The translations under genes and the position numbers were made by a program. Shown in pieces: positions 41,292-48,485 of a DNA stretch of 48,485 nt. The stretch is from Opitutus sp. GAS368 (GTDB taxonomy: Bacteria; Verrucomicrobiota; Verrucomicrobiia; Opitutales; Opitutaceae), in NCBI GenBank assembly GCA_945869845.1, contig CAMBRG010000009.1, forward strand, positions 1-48,485, in the 5' to 3' direction. Position 1 is the first letter of the stretch, and every line of letters starts with the position of its first letter. Under the pieces are notes generated by a model. It was not told where the DNA came from. It saw only the letters and a list, made by a program, of their open reading frames with translations, and searched no databases.

Positions 41292-42719
41292 TTATGCCAG
41301 CGTGTAGTAAGGGGCCCACTCCGTGCGTGGTTTCGCGCCGGCGAGGAGAAAGTTCGCCTCATCGTTGCCGACGAACCGTTTGGTCTTCGGATCGAATCGC
41401 AGTTCGACGTTCAAGTATTCCGCAATCATGCCCAAGTTCAGCACCTGAGTCAGCTCGCCGCTCACGCTGAAAGGTGAGGTGGTCGTGGTTTTGCCCATGC
41501 AGGCCTGAATGAAACTGGTGCCATGCGTGTAGTCCGGCTTCGGCGCTTTCACGGCGTCCCATTTTTCCAGCATGATTTTCCGCGGATGAATCCGCGAAGC
41601 ATCGCCATGGTGGCCGCGCATGATCACGTAGTCGCCTTGTTTGCGGTGTAAGAGAGTTCCGGCCTCACCCAACGCGGGCAGTTTGACCGATTTGTCCTCC
41701 TGCAGATCGCCAAATTTCTCGTCAAACACGGGATGGCAATCGGCCCCCGCTTTCCACATCAGCTCCACCGCCGGTGAGCCGGGGCCTCTTTCCGGAAACT
41801 GAAACCGAATATGGGAGGTCAGTGGAAAAATGACTTTGTTGTAGTCATCCAAACGGACCGGCGAAATCGCCGTGGGCAGGCCCAAGTTTAAGTAGTGGTG
41901 GACAAAATCAATAATGTGGCAGCCCCAATCTCCGAACATGCCGCAGCCGTATTGATGAAAGGCGCGCCAACCAAAAGGGTGATAGAGCGAGTTAAACGGC
42001 GCCACGGGCTGAGGCCCGCACCAAACGTTCCAATCGGAAAACGTTTCCGGCAGCTTCTCCTCGGGTGGAAAAGCGGAAATGCGTTTTTTGGGCTGCATGA
42101 ACCAAAGCGAAGGCTCCTTCCACGCGTCGATCTTGTAGACATCGGCAGTCAGCCCCGCCGCCACCATTTGCTTGAATTGCGCGGCACCGGAGGAGGTATG
42201 ACCTTGGTTTCCCATTTGCGTCACCACCTTGAATTTCTTTTCGGCCCGCATGAGCATTTCGGCTTCCGCAAACGTATGCGTCAGCGGTTTCTCGACATAA
42301 ACATGCTTGCCCAGCGACATGGCGTGGATGGCCGCCACAAAATGGGTATGGTCGGGGATCACGACGCTCACCGCGTCGATATCCTTCCCCATCTTGTCCA
42401 GCATCACCCGGAAATCCTGAAAGCGAGGCACGTCGGGCCAAGTTTTTAGATTACCCTCGATCTTTCTCGAACCTTCAAAATCGACATCGCAGAAGGCCAC
42501 CGGCACCGCGTGACCCTCGCTGGTCAGACTTGGGATCGCCCCAGCGGCCCGTCCGCCGACTCCGATGCAGCCCAGATTGATTCGCCGGCTGGGCGGCAGG
42601 GTCGGATTGTTGGCCGCGCGGGCGGCGGTGAGGTAAGCCGGGAGAAAGGTAAAGCCTAAGGCTGAGGCGGCGGATTTCTTGATGAAATTCCGGCGGGAGC
42701 ACTGATTCGTGGTCTTCAT
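41292..42719 (-). CDS. Gfo/Idh/MocA-family oxidoreductase, Tat-exported
   Basis: A 475-residue NAD(P)-type sugar oxidoreductase from ATG 42719 (an upstream start adds 9 residues). A twin-arginine leader 'CSRRNFIKKSAASALGF' shows export of a folded, cofactor-loaded enzyme. The Rossmann motif 'RINLGCIGVGGRAAGAIPS' and 'KHVYVEKPLTHTFAEAEM' (EKP signature) follow; the C-terminal alpha/beta domain contains 'MFGDWGCHIIDFVHHYLNL'. Exported members often keep their nicotinamide cofactor bound and act on sugar rings, for example at C3. It precedes the DUF1080 gene by 22 bp and follows a sulfatase by 93 bp. Substrate undetermined. Confidence 0.93.
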   Translation of the reverse strand: MKTTNQCSRRNFIKKSAASALGFTFLPAYLTAARAANNPTLPPSRRINLGCIGVGGRAAGAIPSLTSEGHAVPVAFCDVDFEGSRKIEGNLKTWPDVPRFQDFRVMLDKMGKDIDAVSVVIPDHTHFVAAIHAMSLGKHVYVEKPLTHTFAEAEMLMRAEKKFKVVTQMGNQGHTSSGAAQFKQMVAAGLTADVYKIDAWKEPSLWFMQPKKRISAFPPEEKLPETFSDWNVWCGPQPVAPFNSLYHPFGWRAFHQYGCGMFGDWGCHIIDFVHHYLNLGLPTAISPVRLDDYNKVIFPLTSHIRFQFPERGPGSPAVELMWKAGADCHPVFDEKFGDLQEDKSVKLPALGEAGTLLHRKQGDYVIMRGHHGDASRIHPRKIMLEKWDAVKAPKPDYTHGTSFIQACMGKTTTTSPFSVSGELTQVLNLGMIAEYLNVELRFDPKTKRFVGNDEANFLLAGAKPRTEWAPYYTLA

Positions 42720-42812
42720 TTTTTGTTTTTTGAGTGGAGCGATCAACTGGGTCTTGGATCCAGTGGCGCGACGAAGATCCGTGTCGTGATGGGTTTTAGA
42801 CGTGAGCGGCGG

Positions 42813-44249
42813 TTATTTTCCGTCGCGGTTTCCGCCTCTCGAAGGCGGCACGGGCAGGGGCAAAAAATCGCGCTCGAGAATCATCCACTCTTGGAGCGCA
42901 GCCTTAAGTTCGCGTTCCAAGTTGGTCGCCTCATTTGTGCCCGCGAGATTGTTGAATTCCCCAGGGTCCTGTTCGAGATCGTAGAGTTCGAACCTGGGGC
43001 GCGGCGTGGCGAAATAGAGCTTGGTGAATTTGGCGTCGAGTTTCCCTGCTTCGTGCAGTTGCACGAGTTCCTGCCAAAAAGCGGTGCTCGCGAAATCGAC
43101 GGGCCAATACGGCAGCGCGCCGAGCGCATTGTAGATGAGCTTGTGCGTCTTGCTTACGACGACGCGTCCGAGGTCAAAATCCGCGCTGTTGCCCGGCAGA
43201 TTGGTGCCATGGGCGCCGCGCTCGGAGAAGACGAACTTCCTTCCGGCGAACGGCTCACCTCGCAGGATCCTTGCGAAGCTTTTTCCGGTCATCTCCAGCG
43301 GCGCAGAAAGACCGGCGGCGTGAAGGAACGTGGGCGCGAGGTCTTCGCCGCTGATCAATTCCGAAGACGCCGAGCCCGGCTTCACCTTGCCGGGCCAGCG
43401 CACGAGCAACGGAACGCGGATGCCAAACTCGTAAAGTGTGCCTTTGCCGCGGAATTGAGCCGCGCCGTTGTCCCCCATGAAGGCGACGAGGGTGTTCGCG
43501 GCGAGACCGCGCTTTTCCAGCTCTGCCATGACTTCGCCGAAGAACACATCGAAGTGCGCGATCTCGTCATAGTAGCGCGCAAAGTCCTCGCGCACCAAAG
43601 GAGTGTCCGGGTAGTGCGCGGGAAGTGTGATCTTCGTCGGATCGTGTTTCACCGGGCCCCGGGTATTCAGGGGGCGGTGCGGATCATTGGAACAGAGTTG
43701 GAGGAAGAACGGCTTCGCGGCGGGCTTTAGATCGAGGAATTCACGAAACTGCGCGAGGCCGACCTCACTGCCGCTGCCCGTCTTCACGTAGTCGAGACGG
43801 TCGGGAAACGTCACAAGTTTATGTTGATCAAAAACGGCCTGCGATTCCGCCACGTTCACGTTCGCGCCGTCCATGTGATACATCCGCCCCGCGACCCCGG
43901 TGAACCAGCCGGCCGCCCGCAACGCCTCGGGATACGTCTTGATCTCCCGCGGTAGGGGCGACGAGAAGCGCGACATCGCGATCGCCACCGGCGAGCGCCC
44001 GGTGAAGATGCTCGCGCGCGACGGCACGCATTGCGGGCTGGTCACATAGGCACGGTCGAAGCGCATGCCCTCGGCGGCGAACCGGTCGAGGTTCGGCGTC
44101 ATGATGTCCTTGTTCCCATAGCAGCCGACGTGCGGGTAGCTATGATCGTCCGAGAGGATGAGCAGGACGTTTGGTTGCGAGTCGGCGGCGGCGAGCCGAA
44201 CCAGGGGGGCCAGCAACAGGGCGGCGAGTAGGAGCAGGGTCGTTTTCAT
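42813..44249 (-). CDS. Exported sulfatase, iduronate/heparan-sulfatase-like (Cys type)
   Basis: A 478-residue S1-family sulfatase from ATG 44249; the frame is open 23 codons upstream but the signal peptide 'MKTTLLLLAALLLAPLVRL' starts here. Catalytic motif C74-V-P-S-R78 ('VTSPQCVPSRASIFTGRSP'), metal site 'NVLLILSDDHSYPHVGCYG' and 'TLVAFMGDNGAAQFRGKGT'. Overall length and the D-D-H start are like the iduronate-2-sulfatase/heparan N-sulfatase side of the family. It lies between the TBDR (82 bp upstream) and the Gfo/Idh/MocA gene, all one direction. Needs formylglycine maturation. Confidence 0.94.
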   Translation of the reverse strand: MKTTLLLLAALLLAPLVRLAAADSQPNVLLILSDDHSYPHVGCYGNKDIMTPNLDRFAAEGMRFDRAYVTSPQCVPSRASIFTGRSPVAIAMSRFSSPLPREIKTYPEALRAAGWFTGVAGRMYHMDGANVNVAESQAVFDQHKLVTFPDRLDYVKTGSGSEVGLAQFREFLDLKPAAKPFFLQLCSNDPHRPLNTRGPVKHDPTKITLPAHYPDTPLVREDFARYYDEIAHFDVFFGEVMAELEKRGLAANTLVAFMGDNGAAQFRGKGTLYEFGIRVPLLVRWPGKVKPGSASSELISGEDLAPTFLHAAGLSAPLEMTGKSFARILRGEPFAGRKFVFSERGAHGTNLPGNSADFDLGRVVVSKTHKLIYNALGALPYWPVDFASTAFWQELVQLHEAGKLDAKFTKLYFATPRPRFELYDLEQDPGEFNNLAGTNEATNLERELKAALQEWMILERDFLPLPVPPSRGGNRDGK

Positions 44250-44331
44250 GCCGAGGCCCCTTGCGGCAGTGCAGTCGAGCGCGGGACGAGTGCGGCGCGA
44301 ACGGAGTCTCTTCGTCATGCCATGAGTGCCG

Positions 44332-47256
44332 CTAGAAGCGTCCGTTGACGCCGAAAGTGAGCGTCGTGCCGTTGATAATGGTGTTCTGCATCTGGGAGCG
44401 GACGCTGCGGTAGAAGGCCTGGGGCTCGTTGGTGAGGTTGGCGGCGTCGAGTGTGAGCTGGAGGTCGGGCCGAATCTGATACGCCATGCCCGCGTTCACA
44501 GAAGCGTAGTCGAAACGGTAAAGATTCCGGCCGGGCGTCGCGGCGGTGAAGGCCGTGATGTGGCTGCCGGCGAAATTGTAGAGGATGCGCGTGCTAAATT
44601 TACGGTAGCGCCAGGAGAGCGTGGCGTTGCCGGTGCGCGGGATGAAACCGGGGACCTCGTTGGTGCTGCGTGAGGTCGTGCCGCCAAAATCTCCGCTCGT
44701 ACTGATCAGCGTGTAGTTGGCCGAGGCCCCGAAGCCCTTGAACAGGCCGGGGAGAAAGGTGAACTGTTGCTGATAGCTGAACTCCCAACCCTGGACCTTG
44801 GCCGTGCCGGCGTTCGACGAAGTCAGGCGCGTGAAGCCGGGGTATTCGCCGTTGTAGCCGTTGTCGGAGCCGGTGCCGATCGTGCCCGCGTTGGTGCCGG
44901 TGACGATGTAGTCTTCGATGGTCTTGTTGAACCAGCCGATGGAAAGCGTGCCGACGGGTTCGAAGTAATACTCAAGCGTGGCGTCCCACGTGGCGGCGGT
45001 CTGCGGGAGCAGGCTCGGGTTGTTGACCGTGAGGGTTTGGTTCGTCTCGGAGATGGTTTCGTTGGGGAGGGCATTGTTCAACGGTGGCCGGCCGAAGCTG
45101 GTGGACCAACTCAGCCGGGCCTTGAGGTTGGAGGTGAGATCGTGCGTGAGATGTGCGCTGGGAAAGGACTTCGTGTAGCTCCCGCTAAGATCGCGCCGAG
45201 TGCCGGCATAGTCGCGGGTGGCGGAGCCGACGGGATCGGCGGTCTGCTGGGCCACAGTGCTGCCGGTGCGCGTGCGCACCCAGCCCCAGCTCGATGTTTC
45301 GGTGCGCTCGGTGCGCACGCCGGCGACGAGGCCAGTGCGGCCCACGCGGCCGGACGCCATCGCGTAGCCGGCCGTGATGGTTTCGGTGACGGCGCGGTTG
45401 GCAGTGTATTTGTTTTGCTCGGAAAAGTAGAGATCCTCGCGCCAGAGCGCGGGCGTGACCGGCTGGCGGTCGGCGAAAAACTGGACCGGCTCCCACTGCG
45501 GAATGCGGCGGCCGGTTTTCACGGAATCGAAGGTGATAATCGACGCATCGGCGGGGAGGGCGGTGAGGCCGGCGTAGTTCCAACGGCGCGCGACGCTCTC
45601 GGCGCTCGCGTAGTGCTCGCGCCAGACCGCGCCGGACTTGAGCGAGAGCGGGAAGGAAACCGGCAGCGTGTAGCGGAGGTTGGCGCGGACTTCTTTGATC
45701 TGATCGTCGTTCTGGAGGATCGAGTTGTTGTAGGTGGTGGGGCGGTAGTTGGCGGGATTGGTGAAATCGGGGCCTTCGGTTTGCGTGAAACGCGGATGAA
45801 GATCGGAGTCCGTGCGATCAAGCCGCCAGCCGACCGCGGTAATGCGGTTCACCAAGATCCCGCCGCGCCCGCCGCCGCCGCCGTTGATATTAGACTGGGT
45901 GTAGATGGCGTTGTAATCGACTTGGAGAGCGCCGAAAACGTGCTCGGCGCCGAGGTCGAGACGGCGCATGCGATTGGCGAAATTGCCCGGGCCGGTGGAC
46001 GTCTGGTCGATAGTCGAGCCGGCGGCGGCACGGACCTGCGTGATTTGATCGGTGTAGCCGGGCAGAATGCCGGCCGTGCCGGTGGTGCCGACCTGTTGCG
46101 TGGTGAAAGCCCGCGTCTCGTATTGGCGGCGAAACGTTTCTATGGCGTCGCTCGCGACGGTGTTGATCGAGAGCTTGGTGGAAGGCGAGAGACGGTAGTC
46201 GGCTTTGAGGCTGACGCTGGCCTGCTTGCGGTTGTTGTAATTGTCCCAAGTGCGGTAGTCCCAGAGGTAGGCGGGCTGGGCGGTGGTGTTTTCGAAATCG
46301 CGCGTGGTCCGGAAACCGCCCACGGCGTTTTCGGAGTAGAACACATTAAGCGACACGCCCAGGTTGCGTTCGCTACCGAAGACGTCGAAGAGCTCCTGCC
46401 AGCCGACGTTGAAGAGCGGATGCGCGCGATGTTTTTCGCGCGTCGGAGTTTGCTGGGTGAACGGCGGGGCGTAGCGCACACCGGCGCTGTAAGTGAGACG
46501 GCGGCGCTCGCTCATGGAGAGAGGGGAGCGGCTCTTGAGATTGATGGTGCCGCCGATGGAGCCGGCCTCTTTGTCGGGCATGTGGCCCTTGGTGAGTTCC
46601 ATTTGATCGAACATGGAACCCGTGAGGTTGTTCATGTTCGTGGCACGGTTGAGGGCGCCTTGGCTGGTGAGCGGCGAGCCATCGAGAGTCACGGTGTTGA
46701 GGCCCGGGCCGATGCCACGGATCGTGAATCCGTCGACGAGGTTTTCGTCCGAGAGATTACCGGCGACGCCGGGCAGGCGGATGGCAACCTCGGCGGCATT
46801 CATGTTCGGTAAGTTTCCGAACGAATCCATCGCGACGATGTTCTTCACGTTCTCGGCGTTGCGCTGGGCGGTGATCGCGGCGGCACCGCCCTCGCGCTCA
46901 CCGGTGACTTTGAAGGCGTCGAGTTTGTAGACGACGCTGGTTAGATTGAAGTCACGCGCGGTGCTGGCCGAGTCGGCGACGATGACGGTGGTGCGGACCG
47001 AATCGAGGCCGACGTAGGTCACGACGACTTCGTGCGTGCCCGCGGGGATAGCTGAGAGCACGTAGCGGCCCGTATTATCGGTCAGAGCCGTGAGACCGAG
47101 GGCGGGGACTTCGACCCGGGCGCCTTCAAGGAGATTGCGGGTAGCGACGTTAGAGACGTTGCCGGTGAGAGTGGCGGCGTGCGCGGCCGAGAGGGAGAGA
47201 AGGTAGAAAAAGAGCGGTCGAAGGCAGCGCAGGGAGTGAGTGGAGTAATGATTCAC
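44332..47256 (-). CDS. TonB-dependent receptor with N-terminal carboxypeptidase-regulatory-like domain
   Basis: A 974-residue receptor from GTG 47256; another GTG at 47298 would add 14 residues and neither has a good ribosome binding site. Signal peptide 'LRPLFFYLLSLSAAHAATL'. Residues about 30-110 are a carboxypeptidase-regulatory-like beta sandwich ('GNVSNVATRNLLEGARVEV', 'LTALTDNTGRYVLSAIPAG'). The plug follows ('MDSFGNLPNMNAAEVAIRL', 'GFTIRGIGPGLNTVTLDGS'), then the barrel. This is the CarbopepD-reg TBDR class, distinct from the LSPFxV class of the other receptors here. It heads the TBDR-sulfatase-Gfo-DUF1080-sulfatase block. Confidence 0.93.
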   Translation of the reverse strand: MNHYSTHSLRCLRPLFFYLLSLSAAHAATLTGNVSNVATRNLLEGARVEVPALGLTALTDNTGRYVLSAIPAGTHEVVVTYVGLDSVRTTVIVADSASTARDFNLTSVVYKLDAFKVTGEREGGAAAITAQRNAENVKNIVAMDSFGNLPNMNAAEVAIRLPGVAGNLSDENLVDGFTIRGIGPGLNTVTLDGSPLTSQGALNRATNMNNLTGSMFDQMELTKGHMPDKEAGSIGGTINLKSRSPLSMSERRRLTYSAGVRYAPPFTQQTPTREKHRAHPLFNVGWQELFDVFGSERNLGVSLNVFYSENAVGGFRTTRDFENTTAQPAYLWDYRTWDNYNNRKQASVSLKADYRLSPSTKLSINTVASDAIETFRRQYETRAFTTQQVGTTGTAGILPGYTDQITQVRAAAGSTIDQTSTGPGNFANRMRRLDLGAEHVFGALQVDYNAIYTQSNINGGGGGRGGILVNRITAVGWRLDRTDSDLHPRFTQTEGPDFTNPANYRPTTYNNSILQNDDQIKEVRANLRYTLPVSFPLSLKSGAVWREHYASAESVARRWNYAGLTALPADASIITFDSVKTGRRIPQWEPVQFFADRQPVTPALWREDLYFSEQNKYTANRAVTETITAGYAMASGRVGRTGLVAGVRTERTETSSWGWVRTRTGSTVAQQTADPVGSATRDYAGTRRDLSGSYTKSFPSAHLTHDLTSNLKARLSWSTSFGRPPLNNALPNETISETNQTLTVNNPSLLPQTAATWDATLEYYFEPVGTLSIGWFNKTIEDYIVTGTNAGTIGTGSDNGYNGEYPGFTRLTSSNAGTAKVQGWEFSYQQQFTFLPGLFKGFGASANYTLISTSGDFGGTTSRSTNEVPGFIPRTGNATLSWRYRKFSTRILYNFAGSHITAFTAATPGRNLYRFDYASVNAGMAYQIRPDLQLTLDAANLTNEPQAFYRSVRSQMQNTIINGTTLTFGVNGRF

Positions 47257-47298
47257 GGTAGGGGAGGAGTGGTTTGGTTGGGTGAGAAAGTCAGTCAC

Positions 47299-47754
47299 AC
47301 GGGATGCGGCCGAGATCTAAAACGCCGAATGGGTGAAACGGTTCAAATGCGATGGGATGGGTGAGACGCGCGATCAAAAGCAGAGGGTGCGGAAAAATCC
47401 GTGCGTGGTGGCCGTTGGGGTTTGAGGTGAACGAAACGTGGGCGTCGAACAATCGCAACCATACGCGATACCCGCGAATTCGACATAGACGAATTCGGCC
47501 TCAATCTGGACTTTTTAGGCTAGCTCGGAACTGCTTCTGGCCGAAAATTCCTTGGCCCTGGGATCGCTCCGGTGACGCCTTCGTGGGGAGCGCCGAAGCT
47601 GCCTCGCAAAAAGTCCAGTAAGAGACGCGGAACGTCTATGGGCGCGGGAGAGCGGAGAAATTATCGTACTCTGGTCCAAACTCGGTCGCCCCTGCCGCGC
47701 AATTTTCACTTTGCTGTATTTCCCTTACCCGTGCCTCGCGTTCCCTCCAAACTC
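47299..47754. promoter_or_regulatory. Divergent gap between two TBDR genes, with small repeats
   Basis: About 456 bp without a gene separate the leftward TBDR (44332-47256) from the rightward one (47755). It must contain both promoters, but no consensus boxes were assigned. It holds the inverted-repeat element at 47506-47618 and GCGAAT-like bits near 47460-47482. Confidence 0.4.
47506..47618. repeat. MITE-like inverted-repeat element, 113 bp
   Basis: CTGGACTTTTT (47506-47516) is mirrored exactly by AAAAAGTCCAG (47608-47618). Inward similarity continues imperfectly (AGGCTAGCTCGG on the left; GAGGCAGCTTCGG on the reverse complement of the right), giving ends of about 25 bp. It has no coding capacity. 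A miniature inverted-repeat element or a large hairpin are the main readings. Confidence 0.6.
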
Positions 47755-48485
47755 ATGAAACTCCCGCCCCCCCTGCTCGCCGCCCTGTTGGTCGCTCTCC
47801 TCGCGCCACAACTTCATGCCCAAGCCGTGCCCCCGGTTGGCCTGCCCGCCAAGAACGGTAAGGTGCTCGAGCTTTCGCCTTTCGTCACGACCGCCGAAGC
47901 CGACCGCGGCTATGCCGCCACCTCTTCGCTCGCCGGCACGCGCATTCGCACCGACCTGAGGGATATCGCCAACTCAATCTCGGTCGTTACCTCCGATTTT
48001 ATGAAGGATGTGAACGCCACGGACAGCGCGAGTCTCCTGGTCTACACGGCCAACACCGAGACCGCCGGTTCGGGGGGCAACTATTCCGGGGGAGTGCTGA
48101 ACGGTAACTTCATCGACCAGGTCGGTCCCGCCCGCGCCCCACAGAACAACTCCCGCGTGCGCGGCCTCGCTCGCGCCGACCTGACGCGCGATTACTTTCC
48201 CACGACGACCGTGTTTGATAGTTACAACACGGAACGCGTCGAGATCAGCCGTGGCCCCAACGCCACGTTGTTCGGTCTCGGCAGCCCGGGCGGTATCATC
48301 AACAACCAGCTGATTCGGCCCTCGCTGAAAAACAAAAACAGCGTCGAGTTCGGGATGGGGTCGTTCGGCACGCAGCGTGCCGTGGCGGATTTCGACCGTG
48401 TGCTCATCCCAGCCGTGTTCGGTGTGCGCGTCGCGTTGCTCGATGAAAACACGCGATTCCAGCAAAACTACGCCCATGAGAAGGA
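47755..48485 (+). CDS. TonB-dependent receptor, N-terminal part, cut by window
   Basis: The frame opens at ATG 47755 (a GTG at 47731 is in frame) and stays open to the window end, giving about 243 residues. Signal peptide 'LLAALLVALLAPQLHAQAV'. The N-terminal signature is 'KVLELSPFVTTAEADRGYA' and 'SSLAGTRIRTDLRDIANSIS'. Plug motifs 'SRVRGLARADLTRDYFPTT' and 'VEISRGPNATLFGLGSPGG' follow, with the start of the barrel ('VLIPAVFGVRVALLDENTR'). It belongs to the same LSPFxV class as the receptors at 871, 17750 and 33932. It is oriented away from the other genes and presumably heads another glycan block to the right. Confidence 0.93.
   Translation, partial: MKLPPPLLAALLVALLAPQLHAQAVPPVGLPAKNGKVLELSPFVTTAEADRGYAATSSLAGTRIRTDLRDIANSISVVTSDFMKDVNATDSASLLVYTANTETAGSGGNYSGGVLNGNFIDQVGPARAPQNNSRVRGLARADLTRDYFPTTTVFDSYNTERVEISRGPNATLFGLGSPGGIINNQLIRPSLKNKNSVEFGMGSFGTQRAVADFDRVLIPAVFGVRVALLDENTRFQQNYAHEK

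Noticed and set aside
1..48485. CRISPR array, tRNA, rRNA, prophage, plasmid origin
   Set aside because: No regularly spaced direct repeats, cloverleaf or rRNA-like stretches, phage structural genes or replication proteins were recognised.

Overview
The window looks like a chromosomal stretch of a GC-rich, glycan-degrading bacterium of the Verrucomicrobiota, most likely an Opitutaceae relative. The reasons are TonB-dependent receptors (TBDRs) with the N-terminal 'LSPFxV ... LAGSRL+T' plug signature and no SusD partners, many formylglycine-type (Cys) sulfatases, planctomycete/verrucomicrobial DUF1592-DUF1552 proteins, a DUF6797-like cytochrome protein, a DUF1080 protein and a Tat-exported Gfo/Idh/MocA oxidoreductase. 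Taxonomy is inferred from gene families only. No tRNA, rRNA, CRISPR array, phage or plasmid gene was seen.

Layout. Almost everything is on the minus strand; the exceptions are the AraC-type regulator (37.3-38.3 kb) and the TBDR cut by the right edge. (1) 0-5.7 kb: a partial secreted esterase, a broken sulfatase with EF-hands, an intact TBDR and a BNR-repeat sialidase-like protein. (2) 5.8-7.0 kb: a VapBC toxin-antitoxin pair beside the N-terminal stump of a TBDR. (3) 7.0-21 kb: a polysaccharide locus. In transcription order it has a large TBDR, the tail of a lost protein, an exported FAD oxidoreductase, a cytochrome c/DUF6797-like protein, a heparinase II/III-type lyase, a sulfatase and a GPH-type sugar symporter. 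(4) 21-25.6 kb: a three-gene sugar ABC importer whose second permease is fused to its substrate-binding protein. (5) 25.9-26.2 kb: a dead IS5-like transposase tail. (6) 26.2-38.3 kb: an aldo/keto reductase, a DUF1552/DUF1592 pair, a sulfatase and a TBDR divergent from the AraC-type regulator. (7) 38.6-47.3 kb: a five-gene locus with TBDR, sulfatase, Gfo/Idh/MocA, DUF1080 and sulfatase. (8) a further TBDR runs off the right end.

How it fits together (inference). Each block pairs an outer-membrane receptor with exported desulfating and chain-cleaving or oxidising enzymes, and inner-membrane transporters take up the products. The cargo is probably sulfated, uronic-acid-containing polysaccharide, but the exact glycan cannot be read from sequence. 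Two blocks may use redox chemistry on sugars: FAD oxidoreductase plus cytochrome c, and Gfo/Idh/MocA plus DUF1080, the latter a pairing known from 3-keto-glycoside cleavage. Three broken genes, a dead IS, short repeats and small inverted-repeat elements indicate that this glycan region is being remodelled.
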